Shown here piece by piece: positions 1 to 6,142 of a DNA stretch of 6,999 nt. Source of the stretch: an uncultured Bacteroidota bacterium. Lineage in GTDB: Bacteria; Bacteroidota; Bacteroidia; Bacteroidales; SZUA-534. The first letter of the stretch is position 1, and each line of letters begins with the position of its first letter. The notes below the pieces were generated by a model. It was not told the DNA's origin. It searched no databases and saw nothing but the letters and a program-made list of their open reading frames with translations. The stretch lies in NCBI GenBank assembly GCA_937885735.1, contig CALABN010000002.1, positions 1 to 6,999 on the forward strand, given 5' to 3'. Position numbers and translations under genes: made by a program.

Positions 1-576
1 AGTTGCAGCTGTTAATGCAGTACCACGCTCAAGGAGGGTTGCGGTAACATCAGTTGCTGTGTTCTTGACTACGTTGTATTTGTCGAGGCTGATGCTGATG
101 AGTCCCGAATCCACCACAATGTTTTGGTTGAATCCCGAAATGTGGGTGTAGATTTTCGGCTGTTCCTTTTCGGGGAAAAGCACGGCCAGTCGGGCCCACG
201 CTTCCGACAGTTCCTTTTCGAACTTCAGTTTGCCAGTGCCGAAAATGCGGTTCACTTCGCGCATCGACCCGCAGATGTCGGGGTCGGTGAGGAACGATGC
301 CAGTTTGCGGTCGTAGTTCAGTTGGTTCGTCCCGCCAATGTTGATGATCTTGATGCTGAAAAGGTCCAGAAATTGGCCGTATTTCTGTTCCATTTGCGGA
401 ACGTGTTGCCAGATGCTGTCGGCAGGAATGGCGAAAAGGTCCTGTTCAAAGCGTTGGATTTCAATATCTTTGTAGGTCTTGCTGATGTCGATGTCCGATT
501 TTCCGTGGCATCCGCTCAGAACTATCGCACAAATCAGTATTTGTATTGTTCTTCCAATATTCATCTTGTATCTCAT
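1..576 (-). CDS. gldB: GldB-like lipoprotein, 3' part outside the window
   Basis: This reads as the N-terminal 192 residues of a GldB-family lipoprotein, which in gliding Bacteroidota is a cell-envelope protein needed for motility and is also found in non-gliding relatives. The first 23 residues form a lipoprotein signal: a hydrophobic stretch (IQILICAIVL) and a lipobox LSGC with the acylated Cys at residue 23. Then come family-like pieces: RFEQDLFAIP, a YGQFLDLF stretch, and KIYTHISGFNQNIV followed by ISISLDKY near residues 145-167. The start at 576 (MRYK) is the upstream choice; a second Met at 564 (MNIG) would put the Cys at residue 19 and fits the TAACTTTG promoter box at 585-592 better, since the upper start would be almost leaderless. 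From about residue 168 to the edge the sequence no longer looks like GldB (see findings). The family call rests on remembered motifs, so it is probable rather than certain. Confidence 0.72.
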   Translation of the reverse strand, partial: MRYKMNIGRTIQILICAIVLSGCHGKSDIDISKTYKDIEIQRFEQDLFAIPADSIWQHVPQMEQKYGQFLDLFSIKIINIGGTNQLNYDRKLASFLTDPDICGSMREVNRIFGTGKLKFEKELSEAWARLAVLFPEKEQPKIYTHISGFNQNIVVDSGLISISLDKYNVVKNTATDVTATLLERGTALTAAT

Positions 577-584
577 TTTCCCGA

Positions 585-592
585 CAAAGTTA
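585..592 (-). promoter_or_regulatory. Possible -7 promoter box of the GldB-like gene
   Basis: The minus strand reads TAACTTTG here, an exact match to the Bacteroidota -7 consensus TAnnTTTG. About 20 bases upstream there is only a weak -33 candidate (TTTT, on the complement of 613-616). It would start transcription just before the GldB-like start codons, with a very short leader. This suggests that the gene can be expressed separately from nadD despite lying in the same direction. Confidence 0.4.
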
Positions 593-599
593 TCAAATT

Positions 600-632
600 C
601 CGTGAGTCCCGAAAAAGCGGACAAACCCACGG
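600..632. repeat. Imperfect stem-loop between nadD and the GldB-like gene
   Basis: CCGTG (600-604) and CACGG (628-632) form an outer stem. Inside it, on the minus strand, GTCC and GGAC can pair around a loop containing CTTTTT. It is interrupted by an internal loop and has no T-run after it on the minus strand, so it is at best a weak terminator or attenuator of the upstream operon. It could also be chance. The rest of the 577-708 gap holds nothing else I can identify. Confidence 0.25.
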
Positions 633-708
633 ATTGCCCCAAAAATAATTAGAAAGACGCAATTGTCAATCAATGGTTTAGAAAGTGCGATTTTGCAATT
701 CTAGAATC

Positions 709-1281
709 TTATTTGTAAAAATTCATCTCATCAATGTATTGCCACGCTTTTTCAGGCACGAAGAACTGAACGTTCTTGCCGTCGGCGATGGCTTTGCGAA
801 TGAAACTTGATGATATTTCAATCTGCGGTGCGTCAATGAGTTGCACGTGCTGATGATTGTGGAAGACGGTCTTTTCGCAGTTTGGGCGCGGATAAACCAT
901 AATGTTGAAATTGCTTAGAAGCAGTTCGTAGTTTTTCCATTTGTGGAGAGTGCCCAGATTGTCTTCGCCCATAATCAGCGTAAACGCGTGTTCGGGGTGC
1001 TGCTCGTGCAGGTAGGCAAGCGTGTCAATGGTGTACGACGGTTTAGGCATACGGAATTCGATGTCGCAGGCGCGGAACTTGCTGAAGTCGCGTAGCGCAA
1101 GGTTTACAATGTGTAGCCTTTGGTAGTCGTCGAGCAGTTGCGCACGTTGCTTGAGCGGGTTTTGCGGGCTCACCACAAACCATATCTCCTGCAGGTCGGT
1201 ATATTCGGCAATGTAGTTGGCCAGTGCCAGATGCCCGATGTGAATCGGGTTGAACGAACCGAAGTATAGCCCGACTTTCAT
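709..1281 (-). CDS. nadD: Nicotinate-nucleotide adenylyltransferase
   Basis: This cytoplasmic enzyme of NAD synthesis transfers AMP from ATP to nicotinate mononucleotide, giving deamido-NAD. The protein has 190 residues, the usual length for bacterial NadD. The nucleotidyltransferase signature is complete: GSFNPIHIGH at residues 8-17 with the H-x-G-H pair that binds ATP phosphates, MGEDNL at 104-109 (usually GADNL), and the C-terminal ISSSFIR at 156-162, matching the family's SST/S-x-IR motif. PSYTIDTL at 81-88 matches the substrate-side motif. The ATG at 1281 begins MKVGLYFG, where the family normally starts; no clear Shine-Dalgarno is seen, which is normal for Bacteroidota. It lies 9 bases after gmk and is probably co-transcribed with it. 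Nothing looks broken. PhosphoPantetheine adenylyltransferase is a relative but is shorter and lacks these NadD-specific motifs. Confidence 0.95.
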   Translation of the reverse strand: MKVGLYFGSFNPIHIGHLALANYIAEYTDLQEIWFVVSPQNPLKQRAQLLDDYQRLHIVNLALRDFSKFRACDIEFRMPKPSYTIDTLAYLHEQHPEHAFTLIMGEDNLGTLHKWKNYELLLSNFNIMVYPRPNCEKTVFHNHQHVQLIDAPQIEISSSFIRKAIADGKNVQFFVPEKAWQYIDEMNFYK

Positions 1282-1290
1282 CTTTGGCGC

Positions 1291-1860
1291 TTATTTGTCA
1301 AGAAATTCGCTCACTTTGTCGTAGGCCTGTTGGCAGGCGACGTCAAGCACGTCGTTCACTATGGTCAGGTCGAATTGGTTGGCGTAGGAGATTTCTTCTT
1401 CGGCTTTTGCCACGCGACGCTCAATTTCTTCTGCCGAGTCGGTGGCGCGACCAATCAGCCTTTTGCGCAGTTCTTCCACCGAAGGTGGCATTACGAACAC
1501 CGATAGGGCGTTGTCGCCGAATTTCTTCTTCAGGTTGACTCCGCCTTTCACGTCAACGTCGAACAGCACGTGGTTGCCTTTGCCCCAGATGCGGGTCAGT
1601 TCCGATTTAAGCGTGCCGTAGAAGCGTCCTGCGTAAACTTCTTCCCATTCAACAAATTGGTCAGCGTCGATGCGCTTCCTGAACTCGTCGACAGTGAGAA
1701 AATGGTAATCTACGCCGTCTTTCTCCTGTCCGCGAGGTGCGCGACTGCAGGCCGATACCGAGAATTCCAGTTTCAGCCCTTTCGATAGCAGGTGCTTTAC
1801 AATGGTTGTCTTGCCCGAGCCTGACGGTGCTGAAAAAATGACAATTTTCCCTTCCTTCAT
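1291..1860 (-). CDS. gmk: Guanylate kinase
   Basis: This essential cytoplasmic kinase phosphorylates GMP to GDP with ATP and so feeds GTP, dGTP and (p)ppGpp pools. The length, 189 residues, is typical. The P-loop APSGSGKT is at residues 11-18. The GMP-binding region follows: SVSACSRAPRG at 34-44 (the family usually has SVSATTR or SVSATSR, so Cys38 replaces a common Thr), then DGVDYHFL at 48-55 and EWEEVYAGRFYGT at 71-83. DVDVKGG at 101-107 is the conserved strand of the GMP/ATP site, and RATDSAEEIERRV at 138-150 is the lid carrying the arginines that contact phosphates. The start at 1860 gives a standard N-terminus just before the first strand. The gene begins only 1 base after the yicC stop codon, suggesting translational coupling. 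Confidence 0.96.
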   Translation of the reverse strand: MKEGKIVIFSAPSGSGKTTIVKHLLSKGLKLEFSVSACSRAPRGQEKDGVDYHFLTVDEFRKRIDADQFVEWEEVYAGRFYGTLKSELTRIWGKGNHVLFDVDVKGGVNLKKKFGDNALSVFVMPPSVEELRKRLIGRATDSAEEIERRVAKAEEEISYANQFDLTIVNDVLDVACQQAYDKVSEFLDK

Positions 1861-1861
1861 T

Positions 1862-2734
1862 TTACAGAATGTTAAGTGATTGCTCCTTTATTTTCTCCAG
1901 TTCGTCCTTCATACAAACCACTAGTTTCTGCATTTCGGAGTCGTTGGCCTTTGAGCCCAAAGTGTTGATTTCGCGACCCATCTCCTGCGCAATGAAACCG
2001 AGTTGTCGTCCAGTTGCGTCGCCGTTCATAGTGTCGAGGAAGTACTTACAGTGATTGGCAAGGCGCACCTTCTCTTCAGTGATGTCGAGTTTCTCGATGT
2101 AGAAGATCATTTCCTGCTCAAGGCGGTCCATATTGATGTTCTCGAGTTTGATGAACTCGTTCAGGTCGCCTTTTATGCGTTCCTTTATGCGGTCGATGCG
2201 TGGGCGCTCGTATGTGGGCACTTGCGCAAGATATTCCTGAATCTTATATATGTGGTCGGCAATGTCTTTTGCCAATGCCTTGCCTTCCTGCTTGCGGAAT
2301 GCGACAAGTTGGTCCAATGCATCTTCTATCGATTTTCTGATAGTTGACCATTCATTGTCGTCAAGTTCTTCGTGGTCGGTTTTCAGCACGTCGGGTAGGC
2401 GCATTATCGTTCCCAGAAGGTCGGCCGATGCAGGCAGGCCGAGTTCGTCGGCAATCTTGCTCAGTTGACTGTAGTACGATTTAACGACGTCGGCATTGAT
2501 TGTCGATGCCGATTCCACATCGTTCAGTTCGGAGTACATCGAGAAATCGACTTTGCCACGCAACAGTTTGTCTGATATTAGGTTGCGTATTTCCATTTCT
2601 TTCTCGCGATAGAAATTTGGAATACGGCTGTTCAAGTCGAGTTGCTTGCTGTTCAAACTTTTTACTTCAATGGTCAGTTTCTTGTTACTCAATTCGCAAG
2701 TTGCTTTCCCGAATCCTGTCATTGACAATAACAT
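1862..2734 (-). CDS. yicC: YicC/YloC-family endoribonuclease
   Basis: This is a 290-residue member of the YicC family, the normal length. E. coli YicC is reported as an endoribonuclease acting on small RNAs, and the family is widespread in bacteria. The N-terminus MLLSMTGFGKA at 1-11 is the hallmark opening of the family, which supports the start at 2734 over the internal Met5. The N-terminal domain continues through EVKSLNSKQLDLNSRIP at 23-39. The C-terminal domain (about 180-290) has MDRLEQEM at 202-209, ITEEKVRL at 218-225 and GRQLGFIAQEMGREINTLGSK starting at residue 242, ending in KEQSLNIL. Charged, helical sequence dominates, as expected for the ring-forming protein. It sits 24 bases after the membrane glycosyltransferase gene and 1 base before gmk. 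A YicC homologue near gmk is a recurrent arrangement in bacteria (yloC and gmk are close in Bacillus), suggesting shared expression rather than shared chemistry. Confidence 0.93.
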   Translation of the reverse strand: MLLSMTGFGKATCELSNKKLTIEVKSLNSKQLDLNSRIPNFYREKEMEIRNLISDKLLRGKVDFSMYSELNDVESASTINADVVKSYYSQLSKIADELGLPASADLLGTIMRLPDVLKTDHEELDDNEWSTIRKSIEDALDQLVAFRKQEGKALAKDIADHIYKIQEYLAQVPTYERPRIDRIKERIKGDLNEFIKLENINMDRLEQEMIFYIEKLDITEEKVRLANHCKYFLDTMNGDATGRQLGFIAQEMGREINTLGSKANDSEMQKLVVCMKDELEKIKEQSLNIL

Positions 2735-2758
2735 AACTTCAGTATTTATGGTTTTTTA

Positions 2759-4705
2759 TTATTTCGATAGATATTTCAATCCTTTGGCGACTATCACCAA
2801 ATCGATGTAAAGTTGGTAATCTTTTGCGTATAGCAAGTCTATTTTTTCGCATTGTTCGAGCGAAGCGTCAGGTCCATAGTTTATAAGTGCCTGATTCAAA
2901 ACTCCTTTTCTGATTTTTGGGAGAACGGGGTTTTTGCTTCTGCCTGAAAAACCCACCCACGACATTTGCCCGAACATTACCCTGAAAATGTTGCAGTAAA
3001 GCCTTGCGGGCGCTTTGCACACAAACCACAATATTGGCGATGTCACCAGCAATGCGAGCGACATCAGTATGTCGAAGGTGCGCTTGTTGCGTATGTTTTG
3101 GGGCTTCACAATGGTGTTGAAGTCGACGGTGTAGAGGTCGCCTGCGGTGTCGATGGAATTACTTCCGATTATCGACAGGCTTTCGGGTGGCGCAATCTTG
3201 AAATGTACAGTGTCGCCGTCGAGTTGTAGCATTTGCTCAATTATCTGCTGTGCGGTCATATTTGCCGAACAGAAAATTAATTCGTTTATCTTGTTGATTT
3301 TCACTATTTCAGATATCTGTCCGATGTTGCCTATTGCTTTGCGTTCGGCGTCGGCTTGCGGACTGATGAACCCTGCGTATTGGTATTTCAGTGTCGATTG
3401 GTTCAGCACGTCGACCACGCGTTCGGCTTCTTCTTGAGTGCCTACGACCGCAATGTGCGATTTCTGCCCAATGTCGAAACTGAAACGTGTTGGCCAAATG
3501 TAGTTTATTGCTATTCTTAAAATGTTGACTGCCAGTAGGCTGAATGCTGTTCCTAGCATTATCATAGCGCGTGAGAAACGGAATTCTTCAGGCAACAGTG
3601 CGTATCCTACAAGTATTATCAATGTGCCAATGGCAATTCCGCGGGTTACGCAGAATGGTTTGGCTTTGTTTTCGTATCCACCTGAATAATAGATTGATAG
3701 AATCCAAATCAGGACGTAGGTCGGGGCCACGATTGTGAAAAATTCCTTCGGGAAATGCCCGCCTTCAAATATGTATTCCGACCATTTTGTGCTCAAGAGC
3801 GCTATTCCTGCATACATCGTTGTGGCGTCGGCAAGTGGCAGTGCTATGTGCTTGACAAATCGGCTTATCAGTGCAAGGAATGCGCGGAAATAAATGGCGC
3901 AATTGATGACGAACGAGAATATCTTGGCGTTGCGTGCGCTCAGGTTCTTTTGGGCAAAAATCGACATCGCATTGTAGAACATCCGCACGTAGTTCACGCT
4001 TCCTTTTTTGGTGCTTTCGCCCTTGTAGTGGATTATGCGGGTTTCGGGGAAATAGTAGTTTTTGTAACCGCCCTTTATTATCCTGTACGACAGGTCGATA
4101 TCTTCACCATACATAAAGAAGTCTTCGTCGAGCAGGCCCACTTTGTCGAGTGCCGAACGCCGTAACAGCATAAAAGCGCCAGCCAGGACGTCCACAGGGT
4201 TGGTCTCGTCTTTGCTCAAATGCCCCATATAGTATTGGTTGAACCGTTTCGATTTCGGGAACAGGCTCGACAGCCCGAAAATCTTGTAGAAAGCCACCAT
4301 CGGCGACGGAAATCCGCGCTTGCTTTCGGGCAGGAAGTTGCCCTTGCCGTCAATCATCTTTACGCCCAAACCGCCAGCATCGGGGTGCTCGTCCATAAAC
4401 TTTACAGTCTTGCTGAAAGTGTCTTCTTCAATCATTGTGTCGGGATTGAGCAACAGCACGTATTCGCCTGTCGATTGCCTGATTGCCTGATTGTTGGCCA
4501 CCGCAAAGCCTGTGTTCTTCTTGTTCTCGATGAGCCTTACCTGCGGAAACTTTTCGGCAACCATTGCGCACGAGCCGTCAACGGAGTTGTTGTCGACTAC
4601 AAATATTTCGGTCTCAACGCTTTGCATAGCCTTTACTACAGAGTGCAGGCACTGCTCCAGAAAGTATTTTACGTTGTAGTTTACAATTACGACCGAAAGT
4701 TTCAT
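2759..4705 (-). CDS. Membrane fusion of a family 2 glycosyltransferase and a polyprenyl-phosphate sugar-transferase-like region
   Basis: The protein has 648 residues from the chosen start. Residues 1-240 are a GT2 family (GT-A fold) glycosyltransferase: SVVIVNYN at 4-11, DNNSVDGS at 38-45, GFAVANNQAI at 66-75, NPDT at 87-90 in the DxD position, and EDIDLSYR at 201-208 with the likely catalytic acid. This half resembles rhamnosyl- and other sugar transferases of O-antigen and capsule assembly. Residues 264-400 hold about four to five hydrophobic segments, and 417-530 a Rossmann-like domain (IAVVGTQEEAERVV) as in large WcaJ/WbaP-type initiating transferases. The end keeps only the outer parts of the transferase domain: KRTFDILMSLALLVTSPI at 541-558, MSWVG at 581-585 and LLYAKDYQLYIDL near 624-636. 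The stretch with the catalytic Asp-Glu pair seems missing. The start MKLSVV at 4705 is preferred over an in-frame Met at 4768, because the strand-forming SVVIVNYN normally lies within the first few residues. It is first gene of the minus-strand operon and is probably in the inner membrane. Confidence 0.85.
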   Translation of the reverse strand: MKLSVVIVNYNVKYFLEQCLHSVVKAMQSVETEIFVVDNNSVDGSCAMVAEKFPQVRLIENKKNTGFAVANNQAIRQSTGEYVLLLNPDTMIEEDTFSKTVKFMDEHPDAGGLGVKMIDGKGNFLPESKRGFPSPMVAFYKIFGLSSLFPKSKRFNQYYMGHLSKDETNPVDVLAGAFMLLRRSALDKVGLLDEDFFMYGEDIDLSYRIIKGGYKNYYFPETRIIHYKGESTKKGSVNYVRMFYNAMSIFAQKNLSARNAKIFSFVINCAIYFRAFLALISRFVKHIALPLADATTMYAGIALLSTKWSEYIFEGGHFPKEFFTIVAPTYVLIWILSIYYSGGYENKAKPFCVTRGIAIGTLIILVGYALLPEEFRFSRAMIMLGTAFSLLAVNILRIAINYIWPTRFSFDIGQKSHIAVVGTQEEAERVVDVLNQSTLKYQYAGFISPQADAERKAIGNIGQISEIVKINKINELIFCSANMTAQQIIEQMLQLDGDTVHFKIAPPESLSIIGSNSIDTAGDLYTVDFNTIVKPQNIRNKRTFDILMSLALLVTSPILWFVCKAPARLYCNIFRVMFGQMSWVGFSGRSKNPVLPKIRKGVLNQALINYGPDASLEQCEKIDLLYAKDYQLYIDLVIVAKGLKYLSK

Positions 4706-4860
4706 TACACCGATTTTTGTGTGGCGAAAATACTGTTTAATTGTCAATTTCCGTTTAATAATGTGCAATTAAATGAATTGATGAAACATAAGGCTTTGCG
4801 ACCAGAATTTACAGACGTCTAGTGTAATTTCATCGTAAACATAATCAATGACTTGCATTT

Positions 4861-4879
4861 GTGAAACCGTCCGTTTCGC
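4861..4879. repeat. Short hairpin upstream of the tandem repeat
   Basis: GTGAAAC (4861-4867) and GTTTCGC (4873-4879) can pair over seven positions around the loop CGTCC, with one G-U pair if transcribed. No T-run follows, so it is not a typical terminator. It could be an operator half-site pair for one of the divergent genes, or chance. Confidence 0.25.
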
Positions 4880-4906
4880 AATTTTGTGGACTTCTATTAA
4901 GTTTGC

Positions 4907-4954
4907 CCGCCAAGCACCCCGCCAAGCACCCCGCCAAGCACCCCGACAAGCAGG
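4907..4954. repeat. Four-copy 12-bp tandem repeat, G-rich on the minus strand
   Basis: The unit CCGCCAAGCACC occurs three times without change (4907-4918, 4919-4930, 4931-4942), followed by a decayed fourth copy CCGACAAGCAGG (4943-4954). The minus strand therefore shows GGGG runs separated by the 8-base spacer TGCTTGGC and ending in GGG. The repeat is far richer in G+C than its surroundings. It lies 36 bases upstream of the -33 box of fic and about 200 bases upstream of the glycosyltransferase start. Read in the frame of the downstream gene it would encode Lys-His-Pro-Ala repeats, but I do not think it is translated. Confidence 0.9.
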
Positions 4955-4990
4955 TGGCTTTATTTATTGATATAAAAACAAATATATATC

Positions 4991-5021
4991 TTGTATTTTA
5001 TGGTTGTTTTTGCTATATTTG
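4991..5021 (+). promoter_or_regulatory. Bacteroidota-type promoter of the fic-WYL pair
   Basis: TATATTTG at 5014-5021 matches the -7 consensus TAnnTTTG exactly, and TTG at 4991-4993 lies 20 bases upstream, a normal spacing for the -33 element of Bacteroidota. Transcription would start around 5027-5029, leaving a leader of about ten bases before the ATG at 5038. The tract upstream is very A+T-rich. This promoter is the main reason for starting fic at 5038. Confidence 0.65.
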
Positions 5022-5032
5022 TAGAAACAAAT
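5017..5032. promoter_or_regulatory. Inverted repeat over the fic transcription start, possible operator
   Basis: ATTTGT (5017-5022) and ACAAAT (5027-5032) form a perfect 6-bp inverted repeat with a 4-base spacer, AGAA. It overlaps the end of the -7 box and the expected transcription start, where a bound repressor would block initiation. Both proteins encoded downstream have DNA-binding-type domains, so autoregulation is a reasonable inference. The arms are short and A+T-rich, so chance is possible. Confidence 0.35.
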
Positions 5033-5037
5033 TCTTT

Positions 5038-6129
5038 ATGGAAGACTTTTCGGAGTATTTGCGTCAAAGTGAGCCTTACAAGCAGAACCGTGCATCGTCG
5101 TGGCGCACGGCCATAGGATTGCAGGATGTTGACGGGCTTGCGCCGTCGGAGTATTTGATTGACACCGCTCGCCGAAATATCGAAGGCGAGATTTCCATTA
5201 ATGAAGTTCGTGAAATGTTGGCCGATTATTATCACACTCTTGATAATCGTGCCGATATGCAACGTACTGAAGAAGCCGACAAGGTGTCGTTGCATATTGT
5301 CGAGTTGCTTAATGACAAGACGTTCTCGTTTTCGGTTGCAGGCTTTTCCGCCATTCACCGCAAATTGTTCGGCGGTGTTATGAAAACCGCAGGCGAGTTC
5401 CGCACCTACAACATAACTAAAAACGAGTGGGTGTTGCGTGGCGACACTGTTATGTACACTAGTTACGATATGATTCGCGACACGCTTGAGTACGATTTTT
5501 CGCAGGAAAAGGCGTTCGATTATCGCCATTTGTCGATGAAGGAAATTGTTCGCCATTTGTGCGCATTCGTAGCGGGTGTATGGCAGATTCACCCGTTTTG
5601 CGAAGGAAATACGCGCACTACGGCTATATTCACTATCAAATATTTGCAACAACTTGGCTTTGATGTCAATAACGACGTGTTTGCCGAAAATTCGTGGTAT
5701 TTCAGGAATGCTCTGGTTCGTGCCAATTATAGCAATCTGCAGAAGGGCATAACAGAAACGACAGTTTATCTCGAAAGATTCTTCCGCAGTATGTTGCTGG
5801 GAGAGGAGCATTCGTTCCGGAACAGAGAATTGCATATCGAATGGAAAGAGGACACTGAGGCTGACGCCGTTCAAAGTGCAAACGAGACGGTTCAAAGTGC
5901 AAATTCTGCACTTTATCTTCCTCCAAAGGGCCAAAATTGCACTTTGGAAGAGGTTGCGGTTCTTCGCGTAGTGCAGATGAAGCCTACTGCAACCCAGAAA
6001 GAAATAGCCGCAGAAATAGGAAAATCGGAACGTACCGTCAAGTCCTTGACTGTTGCTCTTCAGGAGAAAGGCATCCTGAAACGCACGGGAAGCAAACGTG
6101 ACGGCAAATGGGAGATAGTAAAAGATTAG
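5038..6129 (+). CDS. Fic-domain protein with C-terminal winged helix
   Basis: Fic enzymes usually transfer AMP or a related group from a nucleotide onto a target protein hydroxyl; the target here is unknown. The protein has 363 residues from ATG 5038, where MEDFSEYL starts downstream of a good promoter; an in-frame extension to 4861 would translate the tandem repeat and the promoter and is rejected. The N-terminal helical part (about 20-60) holds NIEGEIS at 47-53, similar to the inhibitory-helix region of class II Fic proteins, with Glu49 as the candidate inhibitory residue, though the usual Ser/Thr four residues before it is Arg45. The core motif HPFCEGNTRTTA is at 185-196: His185, Phe187, Glu189, Gly190, Asn191 and Arg193 are kept, while the usual second Gly is Thr192 and the last Arg is Ala196. 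A linker (about 270-300) with a QSAN repeat leads to a winged helix at about 303-362 (TQKEIAAEIGKSERTVKSL). A WYL regulator follows after 13 bases. Confidence 0.9.
   Translation: MEDFSEYLRQSEPYKQNRASSWRTAIGLQDVDGLAPSEYLIDTARRNIEGEISINEVREMLADYYHTLDNRADMQRTEEADKVSLHIVELLNDKTFSFSVAGFSAIHRKLFGGVMKTAGEFRTYNITKNEWVLRGDTVMYTSYDMIRDTLEYDFSQEKAFDYRHLSMKEIVRHLCAFVAGVWQIHPFCEGNTRTTAIFTIKYLQQLGFDVNNDVFAENSWYFRNALVRANYSNLQKGITETTVYLERFFRSMLLGEEHSFRNRELHIEWKEDTEADAVQSANETVQSANSALYLPPKGQNCTLEEVAVLRVVQMKPTATQKEIAAEIGKSERTVKSLTVALQEKGILKRTGSKRDGKWEIVKD
5869..5946. repeat. Cluster of four AAAGTGCA sites in the fic linker
   Basis: GTTCAAAGTGCAAA occurs twice, at 5869-5882 and 5890-5903, exactly 21 bases apart, and encodes the repeated VQSAN. 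The same core is then found inverted, as TGCACTTT at 5907-5914 and as TTGCACTTTG at 5937-5946. Copy two and the first inverted copy form a perfect 8-bp stem with a 5-base loop (AAAGTGCA 5894-5901, AATTC, TGCACTTT 5907-5914). The cluster covers the joint between the Fic domain and the winged helix. Confidence 0.85.
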
Positions 6130-6142
6130 ACACTGAAGCATT

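Larger units (their letters stand above)
4706..5037. other. Divergent intergenic region
   Basis: This is 332 bases between the start of the leftward glycosyltransferase operon and the rightward fic gene, so both promoters must lie in it or nearby. I see a good promoter only for fic. On the minus strand TATTTTCG (4718-4725) and TATGTTTC (about 4783-4790) are imperfect -7 candidates without a convincing -33 partner. The region also holds a short hairpin at 4861-4879, a 12-bp tandem repeat at 4907-4954 and an AT-rich tract at 4955-5035. An open frame from GTG 4861 runs into fic in frame, but it is explained by the repeat lacking stop codons and by the fic promoter lying inside it. I see no tRNA, rRNA or other gene here. 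Confidence 0.7.

Noticed and set aside
124..648. Plus-strand 174-codon open frame over the GldB-like gene
   Set aside because: The minus strand gives a signal peptide, lipobox and family motifs in the same stretch, while the plus-strand product matches nothing I recognise.
697..708. ATTCTAGAAT palindrome just downstream of nadD
   Set aside because: It has no loop and no T-run, so it does not make a terminator hairpin, and 10-bp A+T-rich palindromes are common by chance.
4473..4493. Tandem GATTGCCT repeat, two and a half copies
   Set aside because: It is short and lies within the GT2 coding region at a conserved NNQAIRQSTG stretch, so coding and chance explain it.
4220..4822. Plus-strand 200-codon open frame over the glycosyltransferase gene
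   Set aside because: It is antisense to the GT2 domain, whose motifs are clear, and has no recognisable content.
4907..4954. CRISPR array
   Set aside because: The units are 12 bases with no spacers between them, so this is a simple tandem repeat.
4861..5037. Fifty-nine extra N-terminal residues of Fic starting at GTG 4861
   Set aside because: They come from the tandem repeat, an AT-rich tract and the promoter; Fic-like sequence only starts at 5038.
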